Below are positions 55,257-64,000 of a DNA stretch of 64,000 bases, piece by piece. The notes beneath the pieces were generated by a model. That model was not told the DNA's origin, made no database searches, and was given only the letters and a program-made list of their open reading frames with translations. Position 1 is the first letter of the stretch; each line of letters starts with the position of its first letter. Origin of the DNA: Flavobacterium sp. 5 (GTDB lineage: Bacteria > Bacteroidota > Bacteroidia > Flavobacteriales > Flavobacteriaceae); NCBI RefSeq assembly GCF_002813295.1, contig NZ_PHUE01000001.1:4898001-4962000 (forward strand), given 5' to 3'. A program made the translations under genes and the position numbers.

Positions 55257-58247
55257 TTAAAAAGTTACATTTAATCCTAGGGTTAAACCTCTAGTACTTG
55301 GATATTTATCTCTGTTATCCATACCTTGAGACAATGGATCCTCTCTTTTTATTTCTGGATCTAAACCTTTGTATTTTGTAAATGTGGCTAAGTTATTTCC
55401 AGACACATACAATCGCATCGCGCTTAAAAACTTAAATGGCTTAACATCAAAATTATAAGATAAGGTTACGTTATCAACCTTTACATAATCACCTTGCTCA
55501 ATATAATAGCTCACATAGGTTTGATTGTAACTTAATACCGCATTATCATACACTTTATCGTATGCACTGTCCAACATATTATAAGCAATTGTAGGATTCT
55601 CGTAAAACATACGTTGCGTATTTAGTATCTGAAAATCAAAAGCTCCTGTTAATACAACACTTAAATCAAATTTTTTGTAACTAAAAGTATTGGTCCAACC
55701 TGCATAATATTGCGGAACACCATTGCCTAAATATTGCATATTGGCATCATTATACATAGCAGTAGTAAGCGTTTTTCTTGTACCATCTGGCAATTCTACA
55801 ATCCATTTTCCATCATTAGTAATATCTACCGATTTTAATCCCCAAAAATTACCTATTGATTGTCCCACTTCTAGTCTATGAGTTGTAAATGAAATAGGGT
55901 CTCCTGTGTTTCCCACATTCAAATAATCTCCTTCAATTTTATATAAATCATTAGAAAGACTTGTCAGTTCATTTTTATTGTGTGAAAAAGTCATAGAAGA
56001 GTTCCAAACAAAATTCTCCGTTTTGACAGGAATTGTATTAAGAAGAATCTCAAATCCTTTATTTTCCATTTTACCAACGTTAGCAGTCATACCAGTCGCT
56101 AAATAAGGCGGAGTTGGTACATTATAATTAAATAACATATCACTAGTTTTTTTGCTATAGACATCAAAACTTCCGCTTATTCTATTATCCAAAAATCCAA
56201 AATCAAGACCAATATTTACCTCTGTTGTTTTCTCCCAGCGCAAATCAGGGTTAGGATTTCTTGTTGGCTGTAATCCCTTTACCCATTTTCCATCATTAAA
56301 AAAATAACCATCATATTCATACAATGTTTTAGACATATAAGATTCAGTAGGAATAACTCCTGTTACTCCATAACCTGCTCTCAATTTTAAAGCGTTTACA
56401 GCAGTAACGTCTTCTAAAAAAGACTCTTTATTTATACTCCATCCTGCAGAAACAGCTGGAAAATTACCCCATTGGTAATTGGCACCAAATTTAGAAGAAC
56501 CTTCTCTCCTAATACTAAATAACAAATCGTATTTACTATTAAAATTATAGTTAACTCTACCAAAAAATCCTATTAATGTACTATCATCTTTATAACTTCC
56601 CATTCTTGCTTTTCCATCAGTCAAAGCATTTCCTGCAAGTAAATTATTATAAGAAAAAGCATCTGTAGGGAAATCATAATTACTAGCCGAAAAACCTTGA
56701 TTTAGTATATATTGATAACTATACCCCCCTAATACTGTAAATTCGTGCTTATCAAAAATTTTATGGTATTTGGACGTTATTTCTACATAATCACTATCTG
56801 TAGTTCCTGTATCTCTAGAAGCCACTCCATTTCTCTTATTTATAGTATTTGAATAATGCTTTTTGGTTTCAGCATATCCATTTAAACCTGTGTTTTTATT
56901 TTTTGAAAGTTGTGTACCTACATTCCACCCTGGTAATAAATCAAAAGTTATATTAGCAGTAAATCTTTGCCAAGTACTGTTCCTGTCTTGTTTTGTTTCG
57001 TTCATAATAGCTACAGGATTATAATATTGAAATTTACCCGTATCCTCATTATAAGTTCCATCTGAATTATATACAGGAGCCGTAGGGTTTCTTATCATCG
57101 CCTGTCTGTAAGCATAAGCTGCTGTTCCTTCTGAAAGACCCATATTTTGTGTACCATTTAGTAAGCTTAAGTTAATTTTCAATTTATCATTAAACATAGT
57201 ATGATTCACATCAAATGAAAAACGGTACTCTTTATTAAATGTGTTATTAAAAACGCCTGTTTCGTTTACATAATTAAGATTTACGATATAATTTGTTTTA
57301 GCATTTCCTCCTTTTAAAGCTAAATTATGATTTTGAGCAAATCCGCTTCCTGATATTTCATCTAACCAATCTGTACTAGCTCCACCATCTGTAAAAGGAA
57401 TTGAGAATCCTTCAGCACGTAAACTTCTTTGTTGACCTGCATCTAAAAATTTAGCCTTATTAGCAAAATTGTTTACTGTAGCAAATGTTGAATAGGTAAT
57501 AGTTGGTTCCATTTCTTTATTTATCGTTTTTGTAGTAATAAGAATTACTCCATTGGCTCCTCTTGTTCCATAAATTGCAGCAGCCGAAGCATCCTTCAAA
57601 ACATCGATTGAAGCAATTTCATTTGGAGCAACCGTATTAAGGCTTCCAGGTACACCATTAATTAAGACCAGAGGACCATTATCTCCCATTATGGTAGAAA
57701 ATCCACGCAATGTAATATTTGAGGATGAACCCGGATCTCCTGAACCGTTAGTGATTGTCAAACCTGCCACTTTACCTTTAATAAGATCGGAAGCATCTCT
57801 AATATTTCCCTTAATAAAATCTTTTTCTTTTATACTAGCAATTGCACTAGTAACTCTTGATTTTTTTTGCGTACCGTAACCTACGACAACTACATCTGCT
57901 AATTGCTCAGTGTCACTCACCAGAAAGACATCAATTTTGCTTTTATTTGCAATTGCTACTTCCTTAGTTTTAAATCCTATATAAGTAAAAAGTAAATTAG
58001 ACTTTTCATCTTTAAGGACAATCTCAAATTTTCCATCAAAATCGGACACTACAGAATTAGAAATATTCTTTTCTGTAATTGTCACCCCGGAAAGAGGTAT
58101 TCCATTGTTATCTTTTATGGTACCCTGGATTTTTTTTTGCGCAAATGAGGTGAGAAAAGTTAGAAATAAAAAAATGGTTAATCCCATTTTTCCCTTCCAA
58201 AATTTACTCTCAAAAATTTGCATTGCTGAAAGGTTGGTAAAATTCAT
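55257..58247 (-). CDS. SusC/RagA family TonB-dependent outer-membrane receptor (second locus)
   Basis: This 996-residue TonB-dependent transporter has a signal peptide (to FAQ, residue 36; ATG 58247 used, with internal ATGs at 58223 and 58187 as alternatives). A carboxypeptidase-regulatory-like domain with IQGTIKDNNGIPLSGVTI follows. The SusC-type junction reads ADVVVVGYGTQKKSRVTSAIAS. The plug domain has DLIKGKVAGLTITNGSG and the signature DVLKDASAAAIYGTRGANGVILITTK. The barrel ends in LTLGLNVTF. It forms a pair with the SusD gene 11 bases downstream. Upstream lies a 470-base non-coding region, then an operon with a GH127 enzyme, so the uptake of arabinofuranose-containing material is a reasonable guess. 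Confidence 0.96.
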   Translation of the reverse strand: MNFTNLSAMQIFESKFWKGKMGLTIFLFLTFLTSFAQKKIQGTIKDNNGIPLSGVTITEKNISNSVVSDFDGKFEIVLKDEKSNLLFTYIGFKTKEVAIANKSKIDVFLVSDTEQLADVVVVGYGTQKKSRVTSAIASIKEKDFIKGNIRDASDLIKGKVAGLTITNGSGDPGSSSNITLRGFSTIMGDNGPLVLINGVPGSLNTVAPNEIASIDVLKDASAAAIYGTRGANGVILITTKTINKEMEPTITYSTFATVNNFANKAKFLDAGQQRSLRAEGFSIPFTDGGASTDWLDEISGSGFAQNHNLALKGGNAKTNYIVNLNYVNETGVFNNTFNKEYRFSFDVNHTMFNDKLKINLSLLNGTQNMGLSEGTAAYAYRQAMIRNPTAPVYNSDGTYNEDTGKFQYYNPVAIMNETKQDRNSTWQRFTANITFDLLPGWNVGTQLSKNKNTGLNGYAETKKHYSNTINKRNGVASRDTGTTDSDYVEITSKYHKIFDKHEFTVLGGYSYQYILNQGFSASNYDFPTDAFSYNNLLAGNALTDGKARMGSYKDDSTLIGFFGRVNYNFNSKYDLLFSIRREGSSKFGANYQWGNFPAVSAGWSINKESFLEDVTAVNALKLRAGYGVTGVIPTESYMSKTLYEYDGYFFNDGKWVKGLQPTRNPNPDLRWEKTTEVNIGLDFGFLDNRISGSFDVYSKKTSDMLFNYNVPTPPYLATGMTANVGKMENKGFEILLNTIPVKTENFVWNSSMTFSHNKNELTSLSNDLYKIEGDYLNVGNTGDPISFTTHRLEVGQSIGNFWGLKSVDITNDGKWIVELPDGTRKTLTTAMYNDANMQYLGNGVPQYYAGWTNTFSYKKFDLSVVLTGAFDFQILNTQRMFYENPTIAYNMLDSAYDKVYDNAVLSYNQTYVSYYIEQGDYVKVDNVTLSYNFDVKPFKFLSAMRLYVSGNNLATFTKYKGLDPEIKREDPLSQGMDNRDKYPSTRGLTLGLNVTF

Positions 58248-58717
58248 AGCTTTTGTTTTTGGTTATGGTTAAAAATTAATTCTCTTTGTTAATGCACAAT
58301 TAATCAATTGTGTGATTTAAACACTTGTAAAATTAAATTTTAATCACAATAACAAAGACCAACAATTTATCCTAAACCAATAGTATATTATCCTTTTATT
58401 GCTTTATTTGATGCAAATTCGAATAAATTAAATACTACTAAAAAAAATAATGTTAATTGTATAGTAATAATACAGACTTATAAACATTATCACTAAAAAA
58501 ACGCAACAACAGTAAAGAAACACAACTCTCAAAAAACCTTAAATTACAGTATGTTATATAAAACATAAGAGGCAAAAAAAAAAAAAAAAACATCACATCT
58601 TATTAAAAATAATCTGTGATGGTCTGTCATATTTTTTAATCCAATACTTATAAATTCAAAGGCATTCATTTAATTCAAAGATCTAAATTCATTGCTTTTA
58701 CATACGATAAATACAAA
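58248..58717. other. Non-coding region upstream of the second SusC
   Basis: These 470 AT-rich bases hold no gene. They contain a 7-bp inverted repeat (CACAATT at 58295-58301, AATTGTG at 58306-58312) that could be an operator near the susC start, and a homopolymer of 17 As (58574-58590). They carry the susC promoter and the end of the M61 operon. I see no clear terminator hairpin after the M61 gene. Confidence 0.6.
58574..58590. repeat. Homopolymer of 17 A
   Basis: An uninterrupted A-tract lies in the 5' region of the second SusC locus, about 330 bases upstream of its start. Long tracts can bend DNA and vary in length by slippage. They are also prone to sequencing error. Confidence 0.9.
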
Positions 58718-60301
58718 TCATTTATTCAACCATGAATAGAAAACTTTTTGTTGCGATTCATTTTTTGTATCCAAAAATTGAAAGGAATATTTTTTGGATT
58801 TAGAATCGTAATCAACTTGTTCTTTCAATCTTAATCCTGCATAAGATAAGTAGGCATTATAATCAATTTCTTTGGTAGTATACACATATTCAAACTCTTT
58901 GGCTAATGAAATTCTGGCTGTAGTCTCGCAGGCTTGTTGAAATTCAGCATCTGTAAATCCACGCTGCATTTTTTTGTAATACTGCCAATACAAAAGTTGC
59001 ATAACATCATCTAAAGATTTTTTATTTTCTGTTGCCTTGCGAATAGCAAAGTCAAGAACAAGACCAACTGCAGGTCCTTTGTCATAATAAGAAATAGCTT
59101 TATTCGCATTCTCTCCTTGTTTTCCAAAAGGTCCATCACTCCATGTCTCAAAACTAGACTGTGTTAGTGATTGATAATTTCTGCCTGGACTGTTCTCAAA
59201 AGCATTAATACTACTTTCAAAATTATTAAATAACGTTTGTTCATTGATAAGTCCTGCTCTTTTTACAATTAAATATTCATAATAGACAGATAATCCTTCG
59301 CTTACCCAAAGTAGGTTTGTTTTGTTTCCTTTATCATAATCAAAAGGTCCTAGTTCGAAAGGTCTTATTCTTTTTACATTATAATGGTGAAAATATTCGT
59401 GAGCTAAAAAATTCATCATCGTCGTCATAGTATCAGGATTGTCTAACCCATTACCATCAAAACTTACAGTCGTATTATTTAAATGTTCTATACCTCCCTG
59501 CCCTGGACCGATTCCAATAAATGTATATTCTTTATACGGAATATCACCAATTACAGCAACGGCAGATTCTACCACTTTTTTTAAATTACTCATAAAAGTT
59601 ACTTTATCAAAATTGCCTAATTTATATCCAACAAATCGATGTTCAATACCTTTTACTTTAAAAGATGGCAACTCTTCTAAATCTCCAATTAGTATTGGAC
59701 AATCATACAGAATATCAAAATCAGAGGCATAAAATTCAGTTTTACTTTCTTTTATCGATTCTAATCCTGTTGCAATTTTCATTCCCTCTTTCATTCCTGA
59801 AATTTTCACAGAAACTGGTATATTCAAATTTTCATTTATATATACAAACAAACTATTTGGAATGATATACGCATGTGTGGTATCTAAAAAACTATTGGCA
59901 ACAAATTGTTTATCTGCTTTTACATCATAACTCAATGTGAATGGTCTGTTCTTTGTTACATTAATTTGCCATGTATTTTCATTAGCCTTCGTTACAGCTA
60001 AATCTTTATTGTCGTTTTTTGCTACAAAATTTTCTACCATTTTGCTATAATTCATCATTTGATAATAGCCTGGCATCCAGTTTGGCATTTTAAAATCGAT
60101 AGTTTCTTCTTTCCAACCAGAACAATTCAATTCAACATGAAAATAATGACTTTCTGGATTTGGCATCGAAACAGTATATTGCAAAACAGGATTTACTGAT
60201 TGTGCTTGAACGTTATTTGTTAATACACTCATTATATTCAATAGCAAAACAAACAGAAAAAAAATTCTGTTTGTTTTGTGTAAAAATGATAGCTTTTTCA
60301 T
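58718..60301 (-). CDS. M61 family (glycyl aminopeptidase-like) secreted metallopeptidase
   Basis: This 527-residue protein has a signal peptide (to VQAQ, residue 34), an N-terminal beta-sandwich of the M61 type, and a thermolysin-like catalytic domain. Zinc ligands are His301 and His305 in HEYFHHYN, with Glu302 as general base and Glu335 in WVSEGLSVYYEY as third ligand. GPGQGGIEHLNNT, the family's typical loop, precedes the active site. Many M61 members carry a C-terminal PDZ domain; here the chain stops at about residue 527 with only a short beta-rich tail, so the PDZ seems short or absent. It begins 4 bases after the GH127 gene, so the two are co-transcribed. Substrate unknown. Confidence 0.88.
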   Translation of the reverse strand: MKKLSFLHKTNRIFFLFVLLLNIMSVLTNNVQAQSVNPVLQYTVSMPNPESHYFHVELNCSGWKEETIDFKMPNWMPGYYQMMNYSKMVENFVAKNDNKDLAVTKANENTWQINVTKNRPFTLSYDVKADKQFVANSFLDTTHAYIIPNSLFVYINENLNIPVSVKISGMKEGMKIATGLESIKESKTEFYASDFDILYDCPILIGDLEELPSFKVKGIEHRFVGYKLGNFDKVTFMSNLKKVVESAVAVIGDIPYKEYTFIGIGPGQGGIEHLNNTTVSFDGNGLDNPDTMTTMMNFLAHEYFHHYNVKRIRPFELGPFDYDKGNKTNLLWVSEGLSVYYEYLIVKRAGLINEQTLFNNFESSINAFENSPGRNYQSLTQSSFETWSDGPFGKQGENANKAISYYDKGPAVGLVLDFAIRKATENKKSLDDVMQLLYWQYYKKMQRGFTDAEFQQACETTARISLAKEFEYVYTTKEIDYNAYLSYAGLRLKEQVDYDSKSKKYSFQFLDTKNESQQKVFYSWLNK

Positions 60302-60305
60302 AAAC

Positions 60306-62705
60306 CTATTGATTTACCATCCATTCATGAATTCCTGCTGATTTATCAACTGGTAATTGCACAACCATTTTTAAAGCCGTAGTTGTTACAGGTTCAAATT
60401 GTACTGAATTGTATTTGTCTTTAGCTAATTCATAAGTCGAGGTGTTTTTTACAGGAACCCATTCCTCTCCTATTTTATAAAATATTTGCCATGAAGCTGG
60501 AACTGCGCAACCACCCCAAGGCGTATCATCATACCAATACACTTTGGTAGATGAAACGGTATAGGCTTTATCAAAATCGTATTGTACAAATTCTGTTGTA
60601 TTATTTTTTGGCCACCAATGTAAATAGTTTGCTTCTTTATCAGCTGAATTTGCAACTTCATATTGATCATTCAAAGCCTTTAGCATTAATTTACTTTTAG
60701 AAGAAGAACTTACTACACTTCTGGATGCAATTGTACTAGCAGGCTTTGGATTTGAAGCAGATGTTTCATAAGGAATCCAAACTTCCATTTCGTTACTTCC
60801 TCTGTTATTCCAAGCGTAGTAAGGAATTGCATTAACTACACTTTTAGATTGTGTTAATTCTTGACTATTCTCGATACGGCTTGAAGATGAACCTACAGTT
60901 GAAAGTTCTAAAATTCCGTTTAGCTTGTCCGCTTTGTAACTTTCGGTTACAACAGCATCTTTATCAACAACAATACTTTGCACACTTTTGTCCGCTTGAT
61001 CAAAACCTTCCAGACAATAAACAATAGGCCCTTTTTGCAATGCGAACCTGTCTTTATCAGCTTTTACATTCTCATTTGCCAATACCTTTTGAATTGGCAT
61101 AGGAAAATCAACTGTTACTTTATCACCTTTTACCCAAGCACGCTTAATAACTGCGTATCCTTTTTCTATAACATAATCCACTTTTTTTCCATTTACAGAA
61201 ATAGGAATAGCAACAGACTTACTGTCTTTAAAACTATATAAATCCCCAGAAACTGGTTTGCCTATTGCCCAACTAGGAATACGAACATGCACCGAAAAAT
61301 CAGCCTTTTTTGAAGGATCAACAGTCAATGCAACCGTTCCATTCCATGGGTAATTCGTTTGTTGTGTCAAAGTAACTTTTGCAGCATCTAATTCTACATC
61401 CATTGTATTACTCATAAAAAGATTTACATACAAATCATTGTGATCGTGAGCATACACATATCCAGGCACTGAAGGTAAAAATCTAGTAATATTAGAGATA
61501 CAACAAGCACAGCTAAACCACTCTCCTCTTTGATGTTGTCCCAAAGAAGCTAAAGGATTCGGATAGAAAAAGTGATCTCCACTTAATGAAACACCAGATA
61601 ATAATCCATTATACAATGTTCTCTCCAAAACATCAATATATTTTGAATCTCCATGCAATAAAAACATTCTTAAATTCCAATATACATTTCCAATTGCTGC
61701 ACATGTTTCTGCATAAGCGGACATATTAGGTAATTCGTAAGCTGCACCAAATGCTTCTCCAGCACCAGTAGCTCCGATACCTCCTGTTATGTATAATTTC
61801 TTATCGACTACATCACCCCAGATGTTATCAATAGTATTAAGATATTGTTGATCTCCTGTTAATGCAGCTACATCTGCCATACCGGTGTACATATAAGCAG
61901 CACGTACTGCATGACCCACAGCTTCTTTTTGATCAACTACTTTTTTATCTGCCTGATTATAAGAATCTCCTCCAGGTCCGCGGACATCTAAAAAGAATTT
62001 AGCTAAATCAAGATATTTTTTTTCTTTTGTAACTCGGTATAATTTTACCAAACCCATTTCTACAATCTGATGACCAGGGTAAATTTGCAATTTTCCCTGA
62101 CCAAAATCCTTAACCAATAAATCGGCATTTTTTATGGCTACATTCAAAAAAGTGCGTTTCCCTGTGGCTATAAAATGAGCTGTGGCCGCTTCATACAAAT
62201 GCCCTGCATTGTACAATTCATGACTAAGATCTTCGTCTTTTACCCATCGTTTATCCCCAATCCATTCATGAGGGTGAGCAGCATTTACGGTTCTAAAAGT
62301 ATATAAATAACCATCTGGCTCTTGTGCTGCCGCAATTATTCCGATTAAAGTATCTAATTGTTTTTCCAGAACAGGATTTTTTTTAACCTGCAATCCATAG
62401 GATGCTCCTTCTATCAGTTTGTACACATCGGTATCATCAAAAGGAAAATCAGTCAACTTGTCGCCCGGAATTGTTTTAGAAGCTCTCAAAAAATTATTGA
62501 TTCGTCCTGTTTCTTTACACTTTTTTAAAATGTAAGGAATAGTAACTTCTGCATTTACTTCAATTTTTGGTTTCCAAAAATTATCAGTCAAATGAACATG
62601 AGTAAAATCGACAGGTTGAATCGCATAATCTTTTTTCTGTGAATGAACCAAACAGCTCATTCCTATCAAAAGTGTTACTGCTGTTTTTTTAATATTTGAT
62701 ATCAT
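60306..62705 (-). CDS. Glycoside hydrolase family 127 (beta-L-arabinofuranosidase-like), secreted
   Basis: This 799-residue enzyme has a signal peptide (to VHSQ, residue 23) and the GH127 / DUF1680 (alpha/alpha)6 barrel. Residues matching the zinc-cysteine active site of Bifidobacterium HypBA1 are visible: Glu317 (GAGEAFG), Glu333 and Cys335 (AETCAA), and Cys401-Cys402 in FSCACCISN, with Cys402 the likely nucleophile. A beta-sandwich follows, then a C-terminal discoidin-like region (about 670-799, WYDDTPWGGCAVPASWQIFY). The family removes beta-L-arabinofuranosyl residues from glycans, including hydroxyproline-linked ones in plant cell-wall glycoproteins. It is co-transcribed with an M61 peptidase, which would suit glycoprotein breakdown. 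The exact substrate is inferred. Confidence 0.93.
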   Translation of the reverse strand: MISNIKKTAVTLLIGMSCLVHSQKKDYAIQPVDFTHVHLTDNFWKPKIEVNAEVTIPYILKKCKETGRINNFLRASKTIPGDKLTDFPFDDTDVYKLIEGASYGLQVKKNPVLEKQLDTLIGIIAAAQEPDGYLYTFRTVNAAHPHEWIGDKRWVKDEDLSHELYNAGHLYEAATAHFIATGKRTFLNVAIKNADLLVKDFGQGKLQIYPGHQIVEMGLVKLYRVTKEKKYLDLAKFFLDVRGPGGDSYNQADKKVVDQKEAVGHAVRAAYMYTGMADVAALTGDQQYLNTIDNIWGDVVDKKLYITGGIGATGAGEAFGAAYELPNMSAYAETCAAIGNVYWNLRMFLLHGDSKYIDVLERTLYNGLLSGVSLSGDHFFYPNPLASLGQHQRGEWFSCACCISNITRFLPSVPGYVYAHDHNDLYVNLFMSNTMDVELDAAKVTLTQQTNYPWNGTVALTVDPSKKADFSVHVRIPSWAIGKPVSGDLYSFKDSKSVAIPISVNGKKVDYVIEKGYAVIKRAWVKGDKVTVDFPMPIQKVLANENVKADKDRFALQKGPIVYCLEGFDQADKSVQSIVVDKDAVVTESYKADKLNGILELSTVGSSSSRIENSQELTQSKSVVNAIPYYAWNNRGSNEMEVWIPYETSASNPKPASTIASRSVVSSSSKSKLMLKALNDQYEVANSADKEANYLHWWPKNNTTEFVQYDFDKAYTVSSTKVYWYDDTPWGGCAVPASWQIFYKIGEEWVPVKNTSTYELAKDKYNSVQFEPVTTTALKMVVQLPVDKSAGIHEWMVNQ

Positions 62706-62747
62706 TATAGAATACTTTTAATGATTAATTTTTAATGAAGTAGTAGC

Positions 62748-64000
62748 TTATTTATCTTTATTTACAAAATAGTAATAGATTGGAATTCCTAATAATACGA
62801 TTGCCAATCCTGGTAATGATGAGCTGTATTTATAAACCAATAACATAATACAAATACTCGAAGCTGCAATAATATAGATAGCTGGTAATACTGGATAACC
62901 TATTGCTTTATATGGTCTTTCTAATTCTGGTTTTGTTTTTCTTAATCTAAAAATCCCCGCAATAGTCAAGATATAAAAGATCAGAACAACAAATATTACA
63001 TAATCCAATAGTTCATTGTATTTTCCACTTAAACAAAGGACAGAAGCCCAAAGACATTGAATCCACAATGCTTTCTCTGGCACTCCATTTTTATTTAATT
63101 GCGCCATTTTTTTAAAGAAAAGACCATCTTTTGCCATTCTATGATACACACGTGCTCCAGAAAGTATTAATCCATTATTACATCCAAAAGTGGAGACCAT
63201 TAACAAAATTGCAATAATATAAGTTCCTGAACTTCCAAAAATATGCTGTGAAGCTACAACACCAACACGATCATTTTCGGCATGTGCGATCTCATCTAAA
63301 GTAAGAACCGATAAGTACATCATATTAGTTGCAACATAAATAATAGTTACAATCAGCGTTCCAAGGAAAAGACTTCTACCAATATTTTTCGATGGGTTTT
63401 TTATTTCACGAGCAATAAAAGTTACATTATTCCATGAATCACTGCTAAATAAACTCCCCACAAGACTAGCAGCAACTGCTCCCATTATAGCTAATCCTGA
63501 ATAAGGAATAAGGGTATTTCCTTCCATTTTATTTATTGAAAAACCTGTGCTCCAATTGGCTTTCCAAACATCTGCTTTTGCAGCCAATATGAAACCAAAA
63601 ATGATAAGACCAAACAATGCAATTAGTTTTACCATTGTAAAAACGGTTTGAATAATCTTTCCTTCTTTAACACCTCTAGTATTAACATACGTAAGAAAAA
63701 CAACAAGAATAATAGATGCTAATTGTGCAGCTGATATTTGCAAAAATCCTAAATCTAAAATTATATTTTTTTCACTCAAAGAAGGAAAAACATAAGCTGC
63801 AAACTTACTAAAAGCGACACCTACAGCAGCGATAGAACCTGTTTGTATAACTGCAAAAAAACTCCATCCGTATAAAAAACCTGTAAGAGAATTGAAAGAT
63901 TCTCTTAAATAAACATATTGCCCGCCTGCTTTGGGAAACATCCCACTTAATTCTCCATAACTTAAAGCCGCTGCAATCGTAAGGAAACCTGTAAGCAGCC
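62748..64000 (-). CDS. APC superfamily amino acid permease, 5' end cut by window edge
   Basis: This inner-membrane transporter of the amino acid-polyamine-organocation superfamily has at least 417 visible codons. The reading frame continues past base 64000, so the start and first helix are missing. About 11 hydrophobic helices are visible. The N-terminal part has LSYGELSGMFPKAGGQYVYL, the family's typical helix 2/3 segment, and the end is IPIYYYFVNKDK. It is followed by GH127 after 42 bases on the same strand. In this context it may take up amino acids freed by the M61 peptidase. The specific substrate is unknown. Confidence 0.9.
   Translation of the reverse strand, partial: LLTGFLTIAAALSYGELSGMFPKAGGQYVYLRESFNSLTGFLYGWSFFAVIQTGSIAAVGVAFSKFAAYVFPSLSEKNIILDLGFLQISAAQLASIILVVFLTYVNTRGVKEGKIIQTVFTMVKLIALFGLIIFGFILAAKADVWKANWSTGFSINKMEGNTLIPYSGLAIMGAVAASLVGSLFSSDSWNNVTFIAREIKNPSKNIGRSLFLGTLIVTIIYVATNMMYLSVLTLDEIAHAENDRVGVVASQHIFGSSGTYIIAILLMVSTFGCNNGLILSGARVYHRMAKDGLFFKKMAQLNKNGVPEKALWIQCLWASVLCLSGKYNELLDYVIFVVLIFYILTIAGIFRLRKTKPELERPYKAIGYPVLPAIYIIAASSICIMLLVYKYSSSLPGLAIVLLGIPIYYYFVNKDK

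Overview
The window comes from a member of the Bacteroidota, most likely a Flavobacterium or close relative. The DNA is AT-rich, and two intact promoter -7 elements match TAnnTTTG, the form typical of this phylum. The gene content also fits: SusC/SusD pairs, a PorP/SprF-type protein next to a giant adhesin with a type B C-terminal secretion domain, a Bacteroidota-type LptD, TamB and many lipoproteins. I see no tRNA, rRNA, CRISPR array, phage, integrase or insertion sequence.

Layout. 1-3879 is envelope and housekeeping: a cut N-acetylmuramoyl-L-alanine amidase, divergent from lptD and ridA. 3860-7259 is a minus-strand carbon-metabolism block: pfkA, gapA, a strong hairpin, a BadF/GlcNAc-kinase-like gene and methylglyoxal synthase. 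7580-12103 is tamB, divergent from tsaD-rsmE-DUF4159 (12224-14604). An M43 zinc-protease lipoprotein follows, then an operon of AI-2E permease, methyltransferase and small secreted protein (15963-18808). A 55-residue gene ending in a two-sided terminator lies at 18876-19043. Next come a VanX-like dipeptidase and an arylsulfatase broken by a one-base frameshift.

22883-41812 is a three-gene minus-strand unit: a 5338-residue surface adhesin, a PorP/SprF-like outer-membrane protein and an OmpA/PD40 protein. The adhesin has about 15 Ig/PKD-like domains, about 29 DUF11-type repeats and a type B C-terminal domain. The first two genes are the usual pairing of a type IX cargo with its dedicated partner. 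A 1.39-kb non-coding gap separates this unit from a divergent nutrient-uptake operon (43202-50934): SusC, SusD, a fasciclin-like lipoprotein and two more surface lipoproteins.

51110-64000 is all minus strand: malic enzyme (MaeB), a second SusC/SusD pair, and an operon of APC permease (cut by the right edge), GH127 beta-L-arabinofuranosidase-like enzyme and M61 peptidase. This part looks like a small polysaccharide or glycoprotein utilisation locus. No dedicated regulator is visible.

The points most worth a second look are the alternating A/B architecture of the adhesin repeats, the 55-residue gene with a prepilin-like motif, the G-run frameshift in the sulfatase, the probable non-AUG start of tamB, a perfect inverted repeat just upstream of the M43 protease start, and a frameshifted leader-like ORF upstream of the first susC.
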